Of a DNA stretch of 20,579 nt, positions 1-10,755 are shown piece by piece; position 1 is the first letter of the stretch, and each line of letters starts with the position of its first letter. The stretch comes from Plantago elongata. Lineage: Eukaryota; Streptophyta; Magnoliopsida; Lamiales; Plantaginaceae. Where the stretch lies: NCBI GenBank assembly GCA_036897095.1, contig JAYMSP010003226.1:1-20579 (forward strand), in the 5' to 3' direction. Below the pieces are notes generated by a model. That model was not told the origin of the DNA, ran no database searches, and worked only from the letters and a program-made list of their open reading frames with translations. A program made the translations under genes and the position numbers.

Positions 1-143
1 AGATTGGTGAGCTTGCATAGAAATTGGAACTTAAGTTACCAGTCTGTTCAGGCAAAAAGTTTGAACTCTCAACATTTGACATTCAATGGAGAATAGTTTT
101 GGGAATCATATCATCATTTATATATCTTATGCAAAGAGTTGCT

Positions 144-149
<6 letters not shown>

Positions 150-192
<43 letters not shown>
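150..192. repeat. (TA)n microsatellite
   Basis: About 21 uninterrupted TA dinucleotides, lying in what is probably a 5' intron of the lipase gene. It produces a meaningless Tyr-Ile-rich reading frame over 86-313. Likely length-variable between individuals. Confidence 0.95.
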
Positions 193-195
<3 letters not shown>

Positions 196-341
196 AGAGC
201 TAATATACAACACTGAAAATATTTATCTATATATTATTGTGACAATATTGGTTCTTGGTCGTGCTTTATGTGACCATTTAGTGGAAGATTTTGGATGTTT
301 GTTTGTTAAATAAATCCTCTTAGATTCAATCTGGAGCTCAG

Positions 342-3263
342 GTATTCAATATTTTGGGATGTGCATGCGGTCCACATCAGGAGTTGAAGTAAATGGTGTG
401 AAGAAGTTATGGATATCCTTTCTGCTGTAATTCATTTGGGAATAAGATTAGTGTTGCATTTAGTTTTTAATCTAAAGAACTTTTATTGGAAGCTTAGCCT
501 GGCTTCATTAAGATTTGTTGTTGGAATTGGTCTAAAGCTAAGCTAATCCAAGGTGGCTTCTGCTATCCTTTGAAATCCTGTTATCTGCATAGGAGTTTGT
601 ATATTTGTTGGGTTTTATCCTCAATGGGTTTATAAATTAACTGTGCGCTTAAAAAGCTGTTAGTTTTCTCATGCTTTTCCATTTTACTTCCTCGTGAGCT
701 CCAGGAATCCCTTGTGCTATGTCAATAACATGCAGTATAGTTCTTGAACCTGATGAAGTCAGCAAGCATATGATTAGTATATTGAATTTAAAAATTATAC
801 CTTTAACATTATCCTATCTGTATGAATAAGCAAAGATGTATCTAAATATTTACAGCTTCACAGGATATGAAGATGGAAATGGAAACAAGATACCACCAAC
901 AGATCGATCTCTTGCTGAAATATTTGCTAGTATACAGAGGAGTAAGCTTGGAATTAAGGATTGGAGTCTGAGTGATCTTACAGTTGGCTTGTATCTCATC
1001 TATCTTAGGCAGGCATCCACGAATCCTCTAGAGGATGTGAAGGGTGAAAGCATCTCATCAGAGCCTCTCGTAACTATCCAAATTCTGTTTTTGTTTAGTA
1101 ATCTAAATTATCTTTAGCGCAAATATTAAGATTGTCTTTATTGGCGTCACACAGATTCATGATCTGATCTACCACATAGAGCTAGCAAAAGGAGCTTACA
1201 AAGATAATGCTGCTGTTCTTTCGAGGCATAGCATGCTCCGCGAAAACAATATTGTCAAGTTTATCAAACATTCGAGTGTGTTGAGACCTGGATATTACAT
1301 AGGAGTTGACAAGCGGAGGAAACTTGTTATTTTTGGTATTCGTGGAACTCACACTGTCTATGATCTCATCACTGACATCATTTCTTCAAGTCATGAAGAA
1401 GTCACATCCGAAGGTTATTCGACCCATTTTGGCACAGCCGAGGCTGCTCGCTGGTTTCTTACGTATGAGTTGGGTACCATAAGGAAATGCCTAGATCAAC
1501 ACAAGGTGCGCATGCGGAAGCATCCATAATGATATTATATACCTTTATAGTAGGATTGTGTAAAGAGTATTAATCTTTGTAGTGAGACTGATTAGTTAAC
1601 AGGGTTTTAGATTAAGGCTTGTCGGCCATTCCCTCGGAGGTGCAATCGCTTCTTTACTTGCAATCATGCTTCGTGACAAGTCAGTTAAGGATCTCGGTTT
1701 CAGCCCTGATATAGTCACAGCCGTCGGATATGGTACACCTCCTTGTGTCTCCAAAGAACTTGCGGAAAGTTGCCTTAGTTTTGTGACAACTGTGGTAATG
1801 CAGGTAAGTCCTAGGCTACTATTTAATTCTTCCACCCTCCATGATATGTTTTACTTTCCTGCCTAGTCACGAGATTTGACTGTCCATTCTTTTCTTCTTT
1901 TCTAAATTGTAATAAAAAATCGGAAAATATTAATATGAAAAATGTTTACTCAAGTCTAGCCATTAAAAAAGGGAAGGAAAGAAAAAAAAAAGAAGCTATA
2001 CTAGACAAAGGACTGCTAGCTACAATATCAAATCAACTTGAAAGAGTCTGAGGGTGTTTGGATGGGGATTTGAATATCTCCATTTGGCTCGATGAACAGT
2101 GATTTGGCCTAAAATACACTTAAAATACCCCACTCAAATGTCCATCCAAACACAAAATCCATTCAAATGCCCATTCAAATGTTCATCCAAACAGCCACTG
2201 AATGAATAAATCTCCAAGCTGTCCCTCAGTGCAAGAAATATTTTCGAAGTACCTGTTCTTCCCTCCTTCCATTTTAATTTATCTCTTGTGAAGTAATATA
2301 GCTTCAGAATTATGATAATGGATTATTGTTGAATGTTGATCAGTCAGCTTATTTCTTAATGCAGGATGATATAATCCCACGACTAAGCGTTGCTTCATTG
2401 ACAAGACTGAGGAATGAAATTGTCGAAACTGACTGGTAAGCAGACGGCTGCTTCTCCCAATTATTTCAGAAACAGTTGATTGTTTTGGCAATAGTCCTTT
2501 GCTACCTACAACCAATTGAGCGCGTGTCCTTTTATATTCTTCGGTTATTGACGAACATTAGAATTAGATGACACTTATGCTTTATTGACTTTTGATTTTC
2601 TGCAACAGGGACGGTGTCTTCAAAAGAGAAGATTGGAAAGGTCTTATTGACCTGGTTTCAAATGCAAAGCAATTCGTGTCATCTGTACAAGACGTAGCTC
2701 GAAAACTTACTGAGTATGCAAAGTTTACTGGGCAGAAAAAGTATTCTGGTATGATCAAGAAACTTCCTGCATACATATTTCCCTTCATATCTGTAAAACT
2801 GCATGGACAATAAGCTATTTTGATTTCAAGTACCGTAATAGCTTATTTTTTACAATTTTCTAATTGATTTGAAATTATGTAATATCTAAACTACAAGCTT
2901 CCCCAATCTCTTGCAGAGCTGCCCGCGAGGGAGAACATTTCTATGATTCGAGAATATAGTCGAAGTTCAAACCATTCCACGAGTTCCAATTTCGTAGAAC
3001 GAAGTAATTCCGAAAGTCCAGTAACGGAGGAATTATTTGTTCCTGGGACTCTTTATTATTTAAAGAGAAATTTTGATGCAAAAAGCCATTATAAAAGCCG
3101 TGAATATTTCACGTTGGTGAGGAGGAAACCTGGTGAACATCTTCAAAGGATCCTGCTTTCAAACAACGTAATTTCAGACCACAAATGTGACAGCCATATC
3201 TATGCACTGCGGGATGTTCTTAAAGGTTTGCCTGATACTTTAGACGAGAGGATATTTAGCTGA
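342..3263 (+). CDS. Class-3 lipase / diacylglycerol-lipase-like alpha/beta hydrolase (5' end missing)
   Basis: A serine hydrolase of the lipase class 3 fold, expected to cleave an acyl ester of a glycerolipid. Exons read from the sequence: 856-1069, 1155-1505, 1603-1803, 2365-2435, 2609-2748 and 2917-3263 (TGA stop), all with GT-AG borders and matching phase. A further upstream exon, 342-426, is proposed: its donor leaves CT, which joins the C at 856 in frame. The N-terminal part lies before the window; bases 1-6 followed by GTGAGC may be the end of the preceding exon. The nucleophile elbow G-H-S-L-G is at 1624-1638, with the catalytic Ser codon at 1630-1632. The probable catalytic Asp is in DDIIPRLS (from 2365), and the His is in DHKCDSHIYALRD (about 3178-3216); which of the two His acts is not settled. 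A charged, Ser-rich insert (from about 2940) precedes the C-terminal block. The class is confident, the substrate is not. By memory of gene order it corresponds to Arabidopsis AT2G42450. Confidence 0.9.
2052..2198 (+). mobile_element. MITE, family A copy 1 (PIF/Harbinger-like), in a lipase intron
   Basis: A 147-bp element inside the intron 1804-2364. The left end GGTGTTTGGATGGGGATTTG matches the inverted right end (CAAATGTTCATCCAAACAGC) with a few mismatches. The flanks carry TGA on both sides (2049-2051 and 2199-2201), consistent with a 3-bp target duplication. It has no coding capacity. The same family occurs in reverse orientation at 6487-6644; both share a core around GATGAACAGTGATTTGGC. 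The superfamily call rests on end sequence and duplication length, so it is tentative. Confidence 0.75.
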
Positions 3264-3336
3264 ATAAATGTCTAATTTTCATGTGTTAGAGGCATGATTG
3301 ATTTGTTTGTTGTCGTATTTCTGTGTAACCAATAGT

Positions 3337-3342
3337 AATAAA
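3337..3342 (+). terminator. Polyadenylation signal of the lipase gene
   Basis: AATAAA lies 74 bases after the lipase stop codon, preceded by T/TG-rich sequence of the kind found upstream of plant poly(A) sites. The 3' UTR probably ends within the next few tens of bases. Confidence 0.55.
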
Positions 3343-3399
3343 GATAGTTCGTAGGGTCGCATTCAAATGCCGTCTTTTATGAATAGTCTAAGTGCTTCT

Positions 3400-6300
3400 A
3401 GTGTTATCCAATGCAATCTGTTGTAATGATGTTGTCCTCTATTATCTTTTCCAAGTATGATCACATGTGCCAGATTGGATTTCCAAGCATAGTATCATTA
3501 AAAACTCTAATGGATGTTTTTAAGTTGCTCTGCTGGGAACCTAGTGGTCTTGGGTTGGTGTTGTGGGAATTCTCTTTGCAAAAATGCAAGGGCGAGGATA
3601 CTCTCGCTCGTCCCTACCCTGCATAGCCTGAGGAGATGATCAATGTTCAAGTTTGGCTCTTGTGTGGAGATTGCCTAGCTTTCTATGTAGTTAGTGATCT
3701 GCATAATCAACTAGTGTCTATAGACAGTGACTTGCTAGCTAGTTGCAGTGTTACCAACCCTATAGGTATGTGGTAGCATTTGAGAGAATCAAGAGAAGTG
3801 CCTTGTGACATACTTGTATACAGTTTTCTTTAAGATGAGTTGGCTTTGTTCAATTCGGTTGTCCCTATCCATGCACTGAGTGCTTCTCCTGTTCTGTTAA
3901 TCATTTTCCTGCAGTGTAGCTAGCTGCATTTGGCTTAGAACTGTATAACCCTCCAACTGGAAAGAATAATAGTACTTTCCATACATGATTGTACAATTCT
4001 TTTAGTGCGAGCGGAACCCCTCTGTCTGTCCCTCGCCTTAGCAAACAGGAGGCCCCAAACCCAGGAGCCCGGGGGGACGGAGATGGGATGCATGGACCGA
4101 TCCTTACACTGCAGTGATCCCTGTCACCGGGAATCCCTGTCAATGTTCACTTTGTGTCTCTGTGGTACCCTTGTCTTTGCCCCTGAATATATAAATGAGG
4201 GAAAGGGAGTTAGTGATTGAGCGGTTGGCCCTAAACAAGCCAGGATCAGACTGAACTACCGATGAGGCTCTTGCCTCTTGGAACTTAATCTAGGTTCAAA
4301 TAGGTATGAGTATGAAGGTTGAGGAGTAATCAATGCGGAAGTGAGGATGTAAGATTGATCTTTTTGATTTGCTTTGGTACTAGCTAATAATAGTTATATG
4401 AGATCTGATTTTTCCTGATTGCGAAGATTCATGTAGCTCACATGATGCTATACGGCCACAATCTAGTACGACCAATGTGGGCACCTTAAACATTCTTTCC
4501 ATGATAATTAGCCACACTAATTTCCTTAGAGTGCGGTTTAAGTTAAGATCAAAGGATGTATACCCTTAGTTTATTGAACTCATAATTAGTAACATAAAAA
4601 TGCATTTAATCTCATGTCAAACAGTCTAATAAGCTCTCAGAGCCGATTTTTTAGGGACGAAACTTGAGGACCGCGCGCGGAGACTTGGAACAATTCAAAC
4701 CTGCATGTATAAAATCTTATTAATGTAATTACTTAAGGTGAAATTAAAGGTCTAGTTTAACGAAGTGGAGTATGTGGTGATGAAGACAACAAAAGAAGAC
4801 AGAACATATATTCCCCACCGAGAGTATTAAATGGTGTGAGATGACAGCATATGAGTTTTAAAACTAAGCCCTTGGTATATAATATAAATCCCTATTTTAT
4901 GGCTTGGACTTGGACGTTATGCCTCCTCTTCCAACTACATTTTCTTCACTTGCAAATTAGATTAATTTCACTACTCACCCATGTGTATCCTTATGAATTA
5001 CTTATTCCCCCGCCTCAAAACAAATATGTTATATTACGTGTATATCCGTCCCACTATAAATATCTTATTTTATATTTGAAATAGTTAAATTTTTAACTCA
5101 TTTACACTCCATGTGCACTTGTACTCCAACACATTATACTACACATTAAACTTCATGCCAAACAATGAACGAACATTTATTCTGGAACGGAGAGAGAACT
5201 AATAAATTATACATCCAAAATAGTACATCGGTGGCAGATATTCAACATATTTATGACTTCGTCTAATTACAATGCAGAATGCAGATAATGAAATCACCCC
5301 GTGATTAGAACTCGTCAAACTAAATAACATCCTAACATTATCACTGTGTTTGATATAAAACTCTAAACTTAAGTTAAGTAATTGGGAGTCAGATGAATAT
5401 TGAGTAAACTCGAGTTGAAGGCTTGGGGTGAAGGGTGCTAGTTAGCTCGGTTTTCTTTCTGGTTACACATGAATGACATGTGATACACTCATGTCTGGTA
5501 ACGGGTATCTACATGTACACACTAGGTAGACAATCTAGAAGATGTATGTATATAGAACAAATTAGTATGTCTTTCTGTATTATTATTTATAAGTATGAAG
5601 ATTAATGAATTATATGCATAGCAATTAATTAATTAATGGCAATGCACACGTGCGCAGGACCCAGGTGCAAAGTGTTTGTCTGCTTGGCCAAATCTCTAGT
5701 AGCCAATAATACCAACTCATTGGCTCATTCGAATTCAAGTTTCAACAAAACAAGACCCTCTTTTTACTCTTTTTATTCAACACAAAAACAAACCAATTTA
5801 TTTATTTATGTATAATTGGTATTAAATTTATTAATATGAGTAACAATTAATGTAATCCATCAATTTTTCCTAGGAGAGACCATGGACTTTGACGCCGACC
5901 GCACAACAGCCTTCTTAATGACTTTAATATTATACTAGTAGTAGTATATTAATTCTATAAGTATTTTATGATTACAGTGCACAAATATTATATCTACTAG
6001 TAAAAATTAAAACTACATATGTACTATTAACAATTTAACATACATTTTAGCATGTATTCAAAAAACTTTGTGATTGAGTTAGTTGTTTTATATATTTCAA
6101 CTTTATATATCCCTATTACTCTAGACTTTTAGTCGATTGACTTATATATATATATGTAGTATTTTGAAGATGATAGCCTGCATAATGCTATAATTTAAGA
6201 AGATATTCCATTTTGGGAAGTTAGAATTTAAACTGAACTAATACATTATTGTTTTGTAGGGCGAGATAAGGTGAGGAGTCATTGTTAAGGGCAGACAAAG

Positions 6301-6483
6301 AGAGGGTCCAGGATAAAGGTCTACATATGGTGTCAGGTGTGTGTCCGTGTGACAAATGATTATTAGACGAACCAATTCAAAATTGATTCTTTAAGAATTA
6401 TTGAGTAATTATAATTCTAGCTAGTTGATAATTAAGAAATCCAATATTGTTTGTACGCGTTTTGTCTAAGTTTTGGGGTTAAT
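3400..6483. other. Intergenic spacer, no gene recognised
   Basis: No reading frame here shows a recognisable domain or a splice-consistent exon chain. The part at about 3530-4230 is richer in GC than its surroundings. Within it, 3578-3640 (TTTGCAAAAATGCAAGGG followed by TCCCTACCCTGCATAGCCTG) resembles the 3' half of a tRNA-derived plant SINE, but I could not find a box A or target duplications. From 4300 on, the sequence is AT-rich and featureless apart from a G-box CACGTG at 5647-5652. Confidence 0.5.
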
Positions 6484-6486
6484 TAA

Positions 6487-6644
6487 GGAGCTGATTGGTA
6501 TAGAATTTGAATGAGCATTTGAATGAATTTTGGTAAAAATTGTGTTTGGAATGAAATTGAAATGAGGTATTTGAAGTGTATTTTAGCCAAATCACTGTTC
6601 ATCGAGTCAAATGAACCGATTACAATTGCTTGACAAACAGCCCC
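6487..6644 (-). mobile_element. MITE, family A copy 2, reverse orientation
   Basis: A 158-bp element flanked by TAA on both sides (6484-6486 and 6645-6647), the usual 3-bp duplication of PIF/Harbinger-type elements. The ends are GGAGCTGATTGG and, inverted, GGGGCTGTTTG. Its reverse complement aligns along its length with the copy at 2052-2198: both contain the GATGAACAGTGATTTGGC core (one base differs at the left) followed by TAAAATACACTT. Non-coding. Confidence 0.8.
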
Positions 6645-7194
6645 TAATTTGCATATCTTCAACCGCGATTAATTACCATCGATTATCCTCACTAACGGAA
6701 TCTATATTACCTGAATTGGCACCAAGTACTCGACATGGTGTAGTGTCGGATTTCAAGAAATACTCATTTAATTAGAGCCTCAAATGAAATGTACCATACC
6801 CATATACCCATCTTCAGCTGTCGAGCAGGGATACGAATATACGAGGAGAACTGAAGAGTCCGAGTGACATTGAACTAATTATCTTAAGTATAGGCTAAGA
6901 GTTTGACACCATGTTATAAGGTAACTTATAAATTAGTACGATATGTGATGTAAGATTATATACGAATCTGATCACTAGGTATATATGCAATTAATGTAAA
7001 TAGAGACTATAATGATGAATATGATCTACATGTATGCAATGTACATAGACTAGTTATACTTTCTATATAATATGAATCCAATCAGGCCGGAATGCCATAT
7101 GTCGGATCCGCTCCTACACCGTGATTGACAGGGTGAAAGTCTAGTGTCTAGCATAAGAAACATGATATATACACAATTTATTGATGATCATAGT

Positions 7195-7307
7195 CAGGGG
7201 TGGAGGCAATACATGTGCTAGGTGTGTCCCTAGCCATACCCGTTTTTAATTTTTATCGTTATTTCATAGTCAACCACATGTAATTTCGAATCCTAGCTTC
7301 ATCCCTG
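7195..7307. mobile_element. hAT-type MITE with perfect 8-bp target duplication
   Basis: A 113-bp element with ends CAGGGGTGGAGGC and, inverted, CAGGGATGAAGCT. It is bracketed by identical 8-bp repeats ATCATAGT at 7187-7194 and 7308-7315. The CAGGG terminus and 8-bp duplication are hallmarks of hAT transposons. It is too short to encode a transposase. It lies about 580 bp upstream of the LBD17/29-like start codon. Confidence 0.88.
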
Positions 7308-7754
7308 ATCATAGTGATGTGAGAATTTAACTGCAACAGTGGTACAAACTTGCGGAATTGCATATGAAACATTTAACACTTGTAGCTTGAATAATATCAT
7401 GGCAAACATTTTTCTTGTGCACTTGCTTCATTTAAGTAGAAATGCTATGCAAAGCCTGTACTGACAGTGGCAGTACTAGGGAATAGATAATTCCCAGCTG
7501 ATTGTTAGTAGAAAGATGAGCCAAATCTGAAATCCAATCATGGAACAAACAAATATGGGTTCGGTTTATGTTAGCCCTTTCCATTCTGTCCTTCAATGGG
7601 ATCTTGAATCAGAGAACAAAATTCAGGATGGATGGCTAAAGATATTATTTATAATTGTCCATGTAGCCCAATAAAGGAACCACATTGATTAAAAAAGTCT
7701 CCACCTTCCTTCCTAATCTGGTTTTTCTCTACCATTGTATTGCCATAGTTGCCC

Positions 7755-7761
7755 TATAAAA
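7755..7761 (+). promoter_or_regulatory. TATA box of the LBD17/29-like gene
   Basis: TATAAAA in the context CCCTATAAAACAC, 122 bases before the ATG. Transcription would start near 7785-7790, giving a 5' UTR of roughly 95 bases. No canonical TGTCTC auxin-response motif was seen in the upstream 2 kb, only variants such as TGTCTA and TGTCTG. Confidence 0.6.
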
Positions 7762-7882
7762 CACAACTAATTGAGCCATACACACTACTACATAGCCAGC
7801 AATATTGAAATTAAACCTTATAGTATTTATTTGAATTAATCTTCTTATCAATAATTGAGATCAAGAATTGAATTTAATTAAA

Positions 7883-8736
7883 ATGGCAAGTTCTGGAACT
7901 CCTTGTGGTGCTTGCAAATTCTTGAGGAGAAGATGTGTGAGAGGGTGTGTGTTTGCACCTTACTTCTGCCATGAACAAGGTGCTACTCATTTTGCAGCCA
8001 TCCACAAGGTTTTCGGGGCGAGCAATGTCTCCAAACACCTGGCACACATCCCGGTCAACTATCGGTGTGAAGCTGCTGTTACGATCTCATATGAAGCTCA
8101 GGCGAGGCTTCAAGATCCCATTTATGGTTGCGTTTCACATATTTTCGCCCTCCAGCAGCAGGTTCAGTTTTTCCCTACCTAACTTGTTTCTTTCTTCTTC
8201 AATTTTTGTTCATCAATCTCATACTTCTAGTAGATTTTAGGCATTATCATGAAAACATATACTATCTACTCAGATCAAAGTAGTCAACACAACCCTAATT
8301 ATTGATTTTAATTAAGGGATTTTACTTTTTACACCCTCCGTCCCGGATCAATTGGTTTACTTGGTATATATGCTTATTGATTCAGGTAGTGAGTTTGCAA
8401 AACCAATTGGCTTCGCTCAAAGAACTACAGGCAGCTCAATGTATCATGAACAGCTCCAACACTACTTCTGGAAACCCTAATGATCAAGAATTCGAACACG
8501 GAAGTCATGTCAGCTGGAAGTGCTTCCAGAACCAGGGCATATCTCAATTTGATGCCTATCAGAACACGTCCAGTTGTGATCCGAACGGAAGCTCTCACTT
8601 TAACTGCGAAAAGACGGCTAATATACCAAAGGAAAGCAGCTCATTTGATAGCTTGGATTCTCTTGAAAGTCAATCAGATCACAACTGGCCTATTCAAGAT
8701 GAGCTCCTTTCCCTCACCTACAGATACATTCAGTAA
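7883..8736 (+). CDS. LBD29: LOB-domain (LBD) transcription factor, LBD17/LBD29 type
   Basis: A plant-specific DNA-binding regulator, 209 codons in two exons: 7883-8161 and 8386-8736. The ATG at 7883 was chosen because the reading frame upstream of it opens only with TTG and the LOB domain begins a few residues later. The zinc-binding C-x2-C-x6-C-x3-C motif is C8, C11, C18, C22. The GAS block is [12 protein letters not shown] (37-48), the invariant Pro is in DPIYG (P79), and a Leu-rich coiled coil starts at IFALQQQ and continues into exon 2 as [11 protein letters not shown]. The phase-0 intron right after ALQQQ is shared with the second LBD gene at 11340-12088. The C-terminal half is Ser/Asn-rich and ends in a hydrophobic patch ([11 protein letters not shown]), a plausible activation region. 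This class (Ib) acts below ARF7/ARF19 in lateral-root initiation and callus formation and in Arabidopsis is split into LBD17 and LBD29; the symbol stands for that pair. Confidence 0.95.
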
Positions 8737-9962
8737 TTAGGGATGCTGATCAATGTTTAGTACTATAGTTCATACATATTTATTCAGAACTCTGTCAATT
8801 TTGATTTGGTTTATTTGCAGCTTGAAACCCTAGAATTAATTATTGTCATGCTGTTTATCTAGCTAGCTAGCATCTATCCTATGGTTAATGTGTGTATCAT
8901 TGGAAATATTGAATAATATAATTATTATATATACACATTTAATTGCAGCCAAGTGAGTACTTTTTTTGTATGGTTGGAGGGCTATTAAGGCCTAAAACCT
9001 TAATTTTGGCAAAATTAGCATAGTAAACCTAGTTGTAGATCTCTTTCTGTTTCATAGGTGCCAATCATGACAAAGGTGTTTTGTGGTTTTATCCTCTGGT
9101 GATTCTCAATTAGTTAGGTGTAAACTCACCAATTTGAGTTATTATGTCCTTTGAAGAGCTATCAGCCCATTTCTTCCTTTGTGAAAAAGTTATGCATCTA
9201 ATACTTGGCAGCAAGATCCAAGGCTAGCCAAAACCATACTCCATCCACCACACAAGCCCTAATATTTGAATAGAAATTTGTGTTGCTTTCTTAGTTCTTA
9301 AATGTGTTCTTTATATGATCAGGTATGAGGTATTGCCTAGTCTAGTCTATATTGTCCAGTTCATACTTTATACTCATGTCATCTAGTCTAGTAGGAATTA
9401 TAAGGTTTTCATATAAAGTTTAGAAAATGAATATCTGCACACTCTTTATCAATGCATAGTCGGTAGCTATTAGACTTGTTGATTTGATAAATTACATCTC
9501 CAATTACGTTATCGAGAAACAGATTGTTTTCCATGTCCTCTCTAAGTCTCTATATGTAGTCAAAGTAATTAGTTAGTTTAATACATTAAACACCTACATT
9601 AAATTGAATTAGAAGATCATCCAACTGATTGGGTTTTAATTTAAGCAAGGTTGTAACCCATACTTCTGTTGTTGAGTAGTCAATTTGAATTTAATTAATA
9701 AAAGTAAATTAACAACATTATTTTCAAACTATGTAAACCAAAAACATGAACTCTCCATTGGGTGCAAGTAAAGTGTAAATATCCTTAATTACAATATTGC
9801 ATAAATTAAATTCACAATTAAAAATATATCTCCAAGATATGAACTAGCTAGCCAAGTCACCCTACTTCTTAATAATCAAGAATCAATCACGTCTCCACCT
9901 TGTTCACATTCACCTTCACAGCCATATCGATCACCACGTTCTTTACTTGTGGATCCATCTTT
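8737..9962. other. Intergenic spacer downstream of the LBD17/29-like gene
   Basis: Contains the LBD 3' UTR (no clear AATAAA; AATAATATAA near 8912 is a weak candidate) and then AT-rich sequence without any reading frame, repeat pair or RNA motif that I could support. Confidence 0.5.
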
Positions 9963-10310
9963 ACCAATTGAACTTACGCCTCATCTTATCATCTCTCACT
10001 TCAAGATATTGAGAACACGCTAAAGTAAGTTTCGTCGAATGAATCTTATTAGTTATGTATGTTACATTTCAACTCCATTGGAATCCATCATTTACTATCC
10101 ATGTTTCTGCGCAAGTATAATCCCCAGGCAGATTCACATTGCTTTTTTTTTTTTTTTTTAACGGCTAAAGGGTGACTCAAACCCCCGATATATTGGGTGG
10201 AGGCGAATTGTCTTGTGCTTCGTTGTCGGTAGATTCACACTGCTAAAGTAAAATTCAATTTGTTTCATTACATTGAATGACATCATCGTCTAGCAACGGG
10301 GTAGGAACAA
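9963..10310 (-). pseudogene. Decayed tandem copy of the La-motif gene
   Basis: Aligns on the minus strand with the La-motif gene immediately to its right. The stretch GACATCATCGTCTAGCAACG and the bases following it are identical over 33 bp at 10279-10311 and 10563-10595, an offset of 284 bp. On the minus strand the VPTPLLDDD start is followed by a frameshift, then MKQIE-YFS and VNLPGD, then further frameshifts and a deletion of about 20-25 bp where the other copy encodes the GFYKVQHL region. An 87-bp SINE interrupts it (10144-10230). It cannot encode a La motif. The divergence shows that the duplication is not recent. Confidence 0.85.
10144..10230 (-). mobile_element. SINE inserted in the decayed La-motif copy
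   Basis: Reads on the minus strand: a short body with the RNA polymerase III box-B-like sequence GGGTTTGAGTCACC, then TTTAGCCGTT and a poly(A) run (the T tract at 10143-10159). It is flanked by a target duplication, AGATTCACATTGCT at 10130-10143 and AGATTCACACTGCT at 10231-10244 (13 of 14 match). The 3' half is the same family as the SINE at 18569. Box A is not obvious, so this copy is probably 5'-truncated or diverged. Confidence 0.85.
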
Positions 10311-10631
10311 TCAATTAATCGGAACAAACTTCCTCCTCACCTTATCACCTTTCACTTCAACAACTAGAGAACACGATAAAACAAGTTTCACTATGTGAAT
10401 CTTCCTAGTTATGTTACGCATGAGATGTTGTACCTTGTAGAAACCCACAATCAGCTCCACTGGAACCCATCCTTCGCTATCCATGATACTGTGTAAGAAC
10501 CAGTCCCCGGGCAAATTCTCATCACTAAAGTAGTACTCAATTTGCTTCATAACCTTGAATAAGACATCATCGTCTAGCAACGGGGTAGGAACAATTGGAA
10601 TGTGATAATATGGGTCATGATAATTCTTCAT
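10311..10631 (-). CDS. Small La-motif protein, LARP1-like fragment (106 aa)
   Basis: One open exon encoding little more than a La motif (about residues 22-102), the winged-helix RNA-binding fold of La-related proteins. Visible family signatures are MKQIEYYFSDENLPGD (28-43), MDSEGWVPVELIVGF (50-64) and SLVVEVKGDKVRRK (88-101); the last is closest to plant LARP1a/b/c. The aromatic and acidic RNA-pocket residues of the family (Q30, Y33, Y34, F35, D37, N39) are present. Full plant LARP1 proteins are several hundred residues with a C-terminal DM15 region, absent here: the frame stops 4 residues after the La motif. An ATG at 10766 would add 45 residues, but it lies upstream of the TATA box at 10748-10755, so the ATG at 10631 is preferred. 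It may be a retro- or duplication-derived fragment kept open by chance, or a functional small RNA-binding protein; the sequence alone does not decide. Confidence 0.7.
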   Translation of the reverse strand: MKNYHDPYYHIPIVPTPLLDDDVLFKVMKQIEYYFSDENLPGDWFLHSIMDSEGWVPVELIVGFYKVQHLMRNITRKIHIVKLVLSCSLVVEVKGDKVRRKFVPIN

Positions 10632-10747
10632 AGCTGCTATGTCGAGAAAAAGAACAGAACAAGGAACGAGTTCTTGTGATCTTGTATTATGGAACACGAA
10701 TGATCGTAAAATTAAATGTGATAAGCTACAGGTACTTTGCTGTTTGC

Positions 10748-10755
10748 TTATATAG
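10748..10755 (-). promoter_or_regulatory. TATA box upstream of the La-motif gene
   Basis: On the minus strand CTATATAAG lies about 120 bases before the ATG at 10631, placing the transcription start near 10720. The first ATG in that transcript would be the one that opens the La-motif frame. Confidence 0.5.

Noticed and set aside
86..313. 75-residue open frame on the + strand
   Set aside because: Most of it is the TA microsatellite translated as Tyr-Ile repeats, with no domain.
3901..4220. Overlapping short frames on both strands in the GC-richer patch
   Set aside because: Neither resembles a known domain or has splice partners; GC-rich DNA has fewer stops by chance.
7868..7882. N-terminal extension of the LBD17/29-like protein
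   Set aside because: It begins with TTG; the ATG at 7883 sits just before the LOB domain as in relatives.
8302..8385. Open frame running from the intron into LBD17/29-like exon 2
   Set aside because: The acceptor TTCAG at 8381-8385 joins exon 1 in frame and restores the LQQQVVSLQ coiled coil; upstream residues are intronic.
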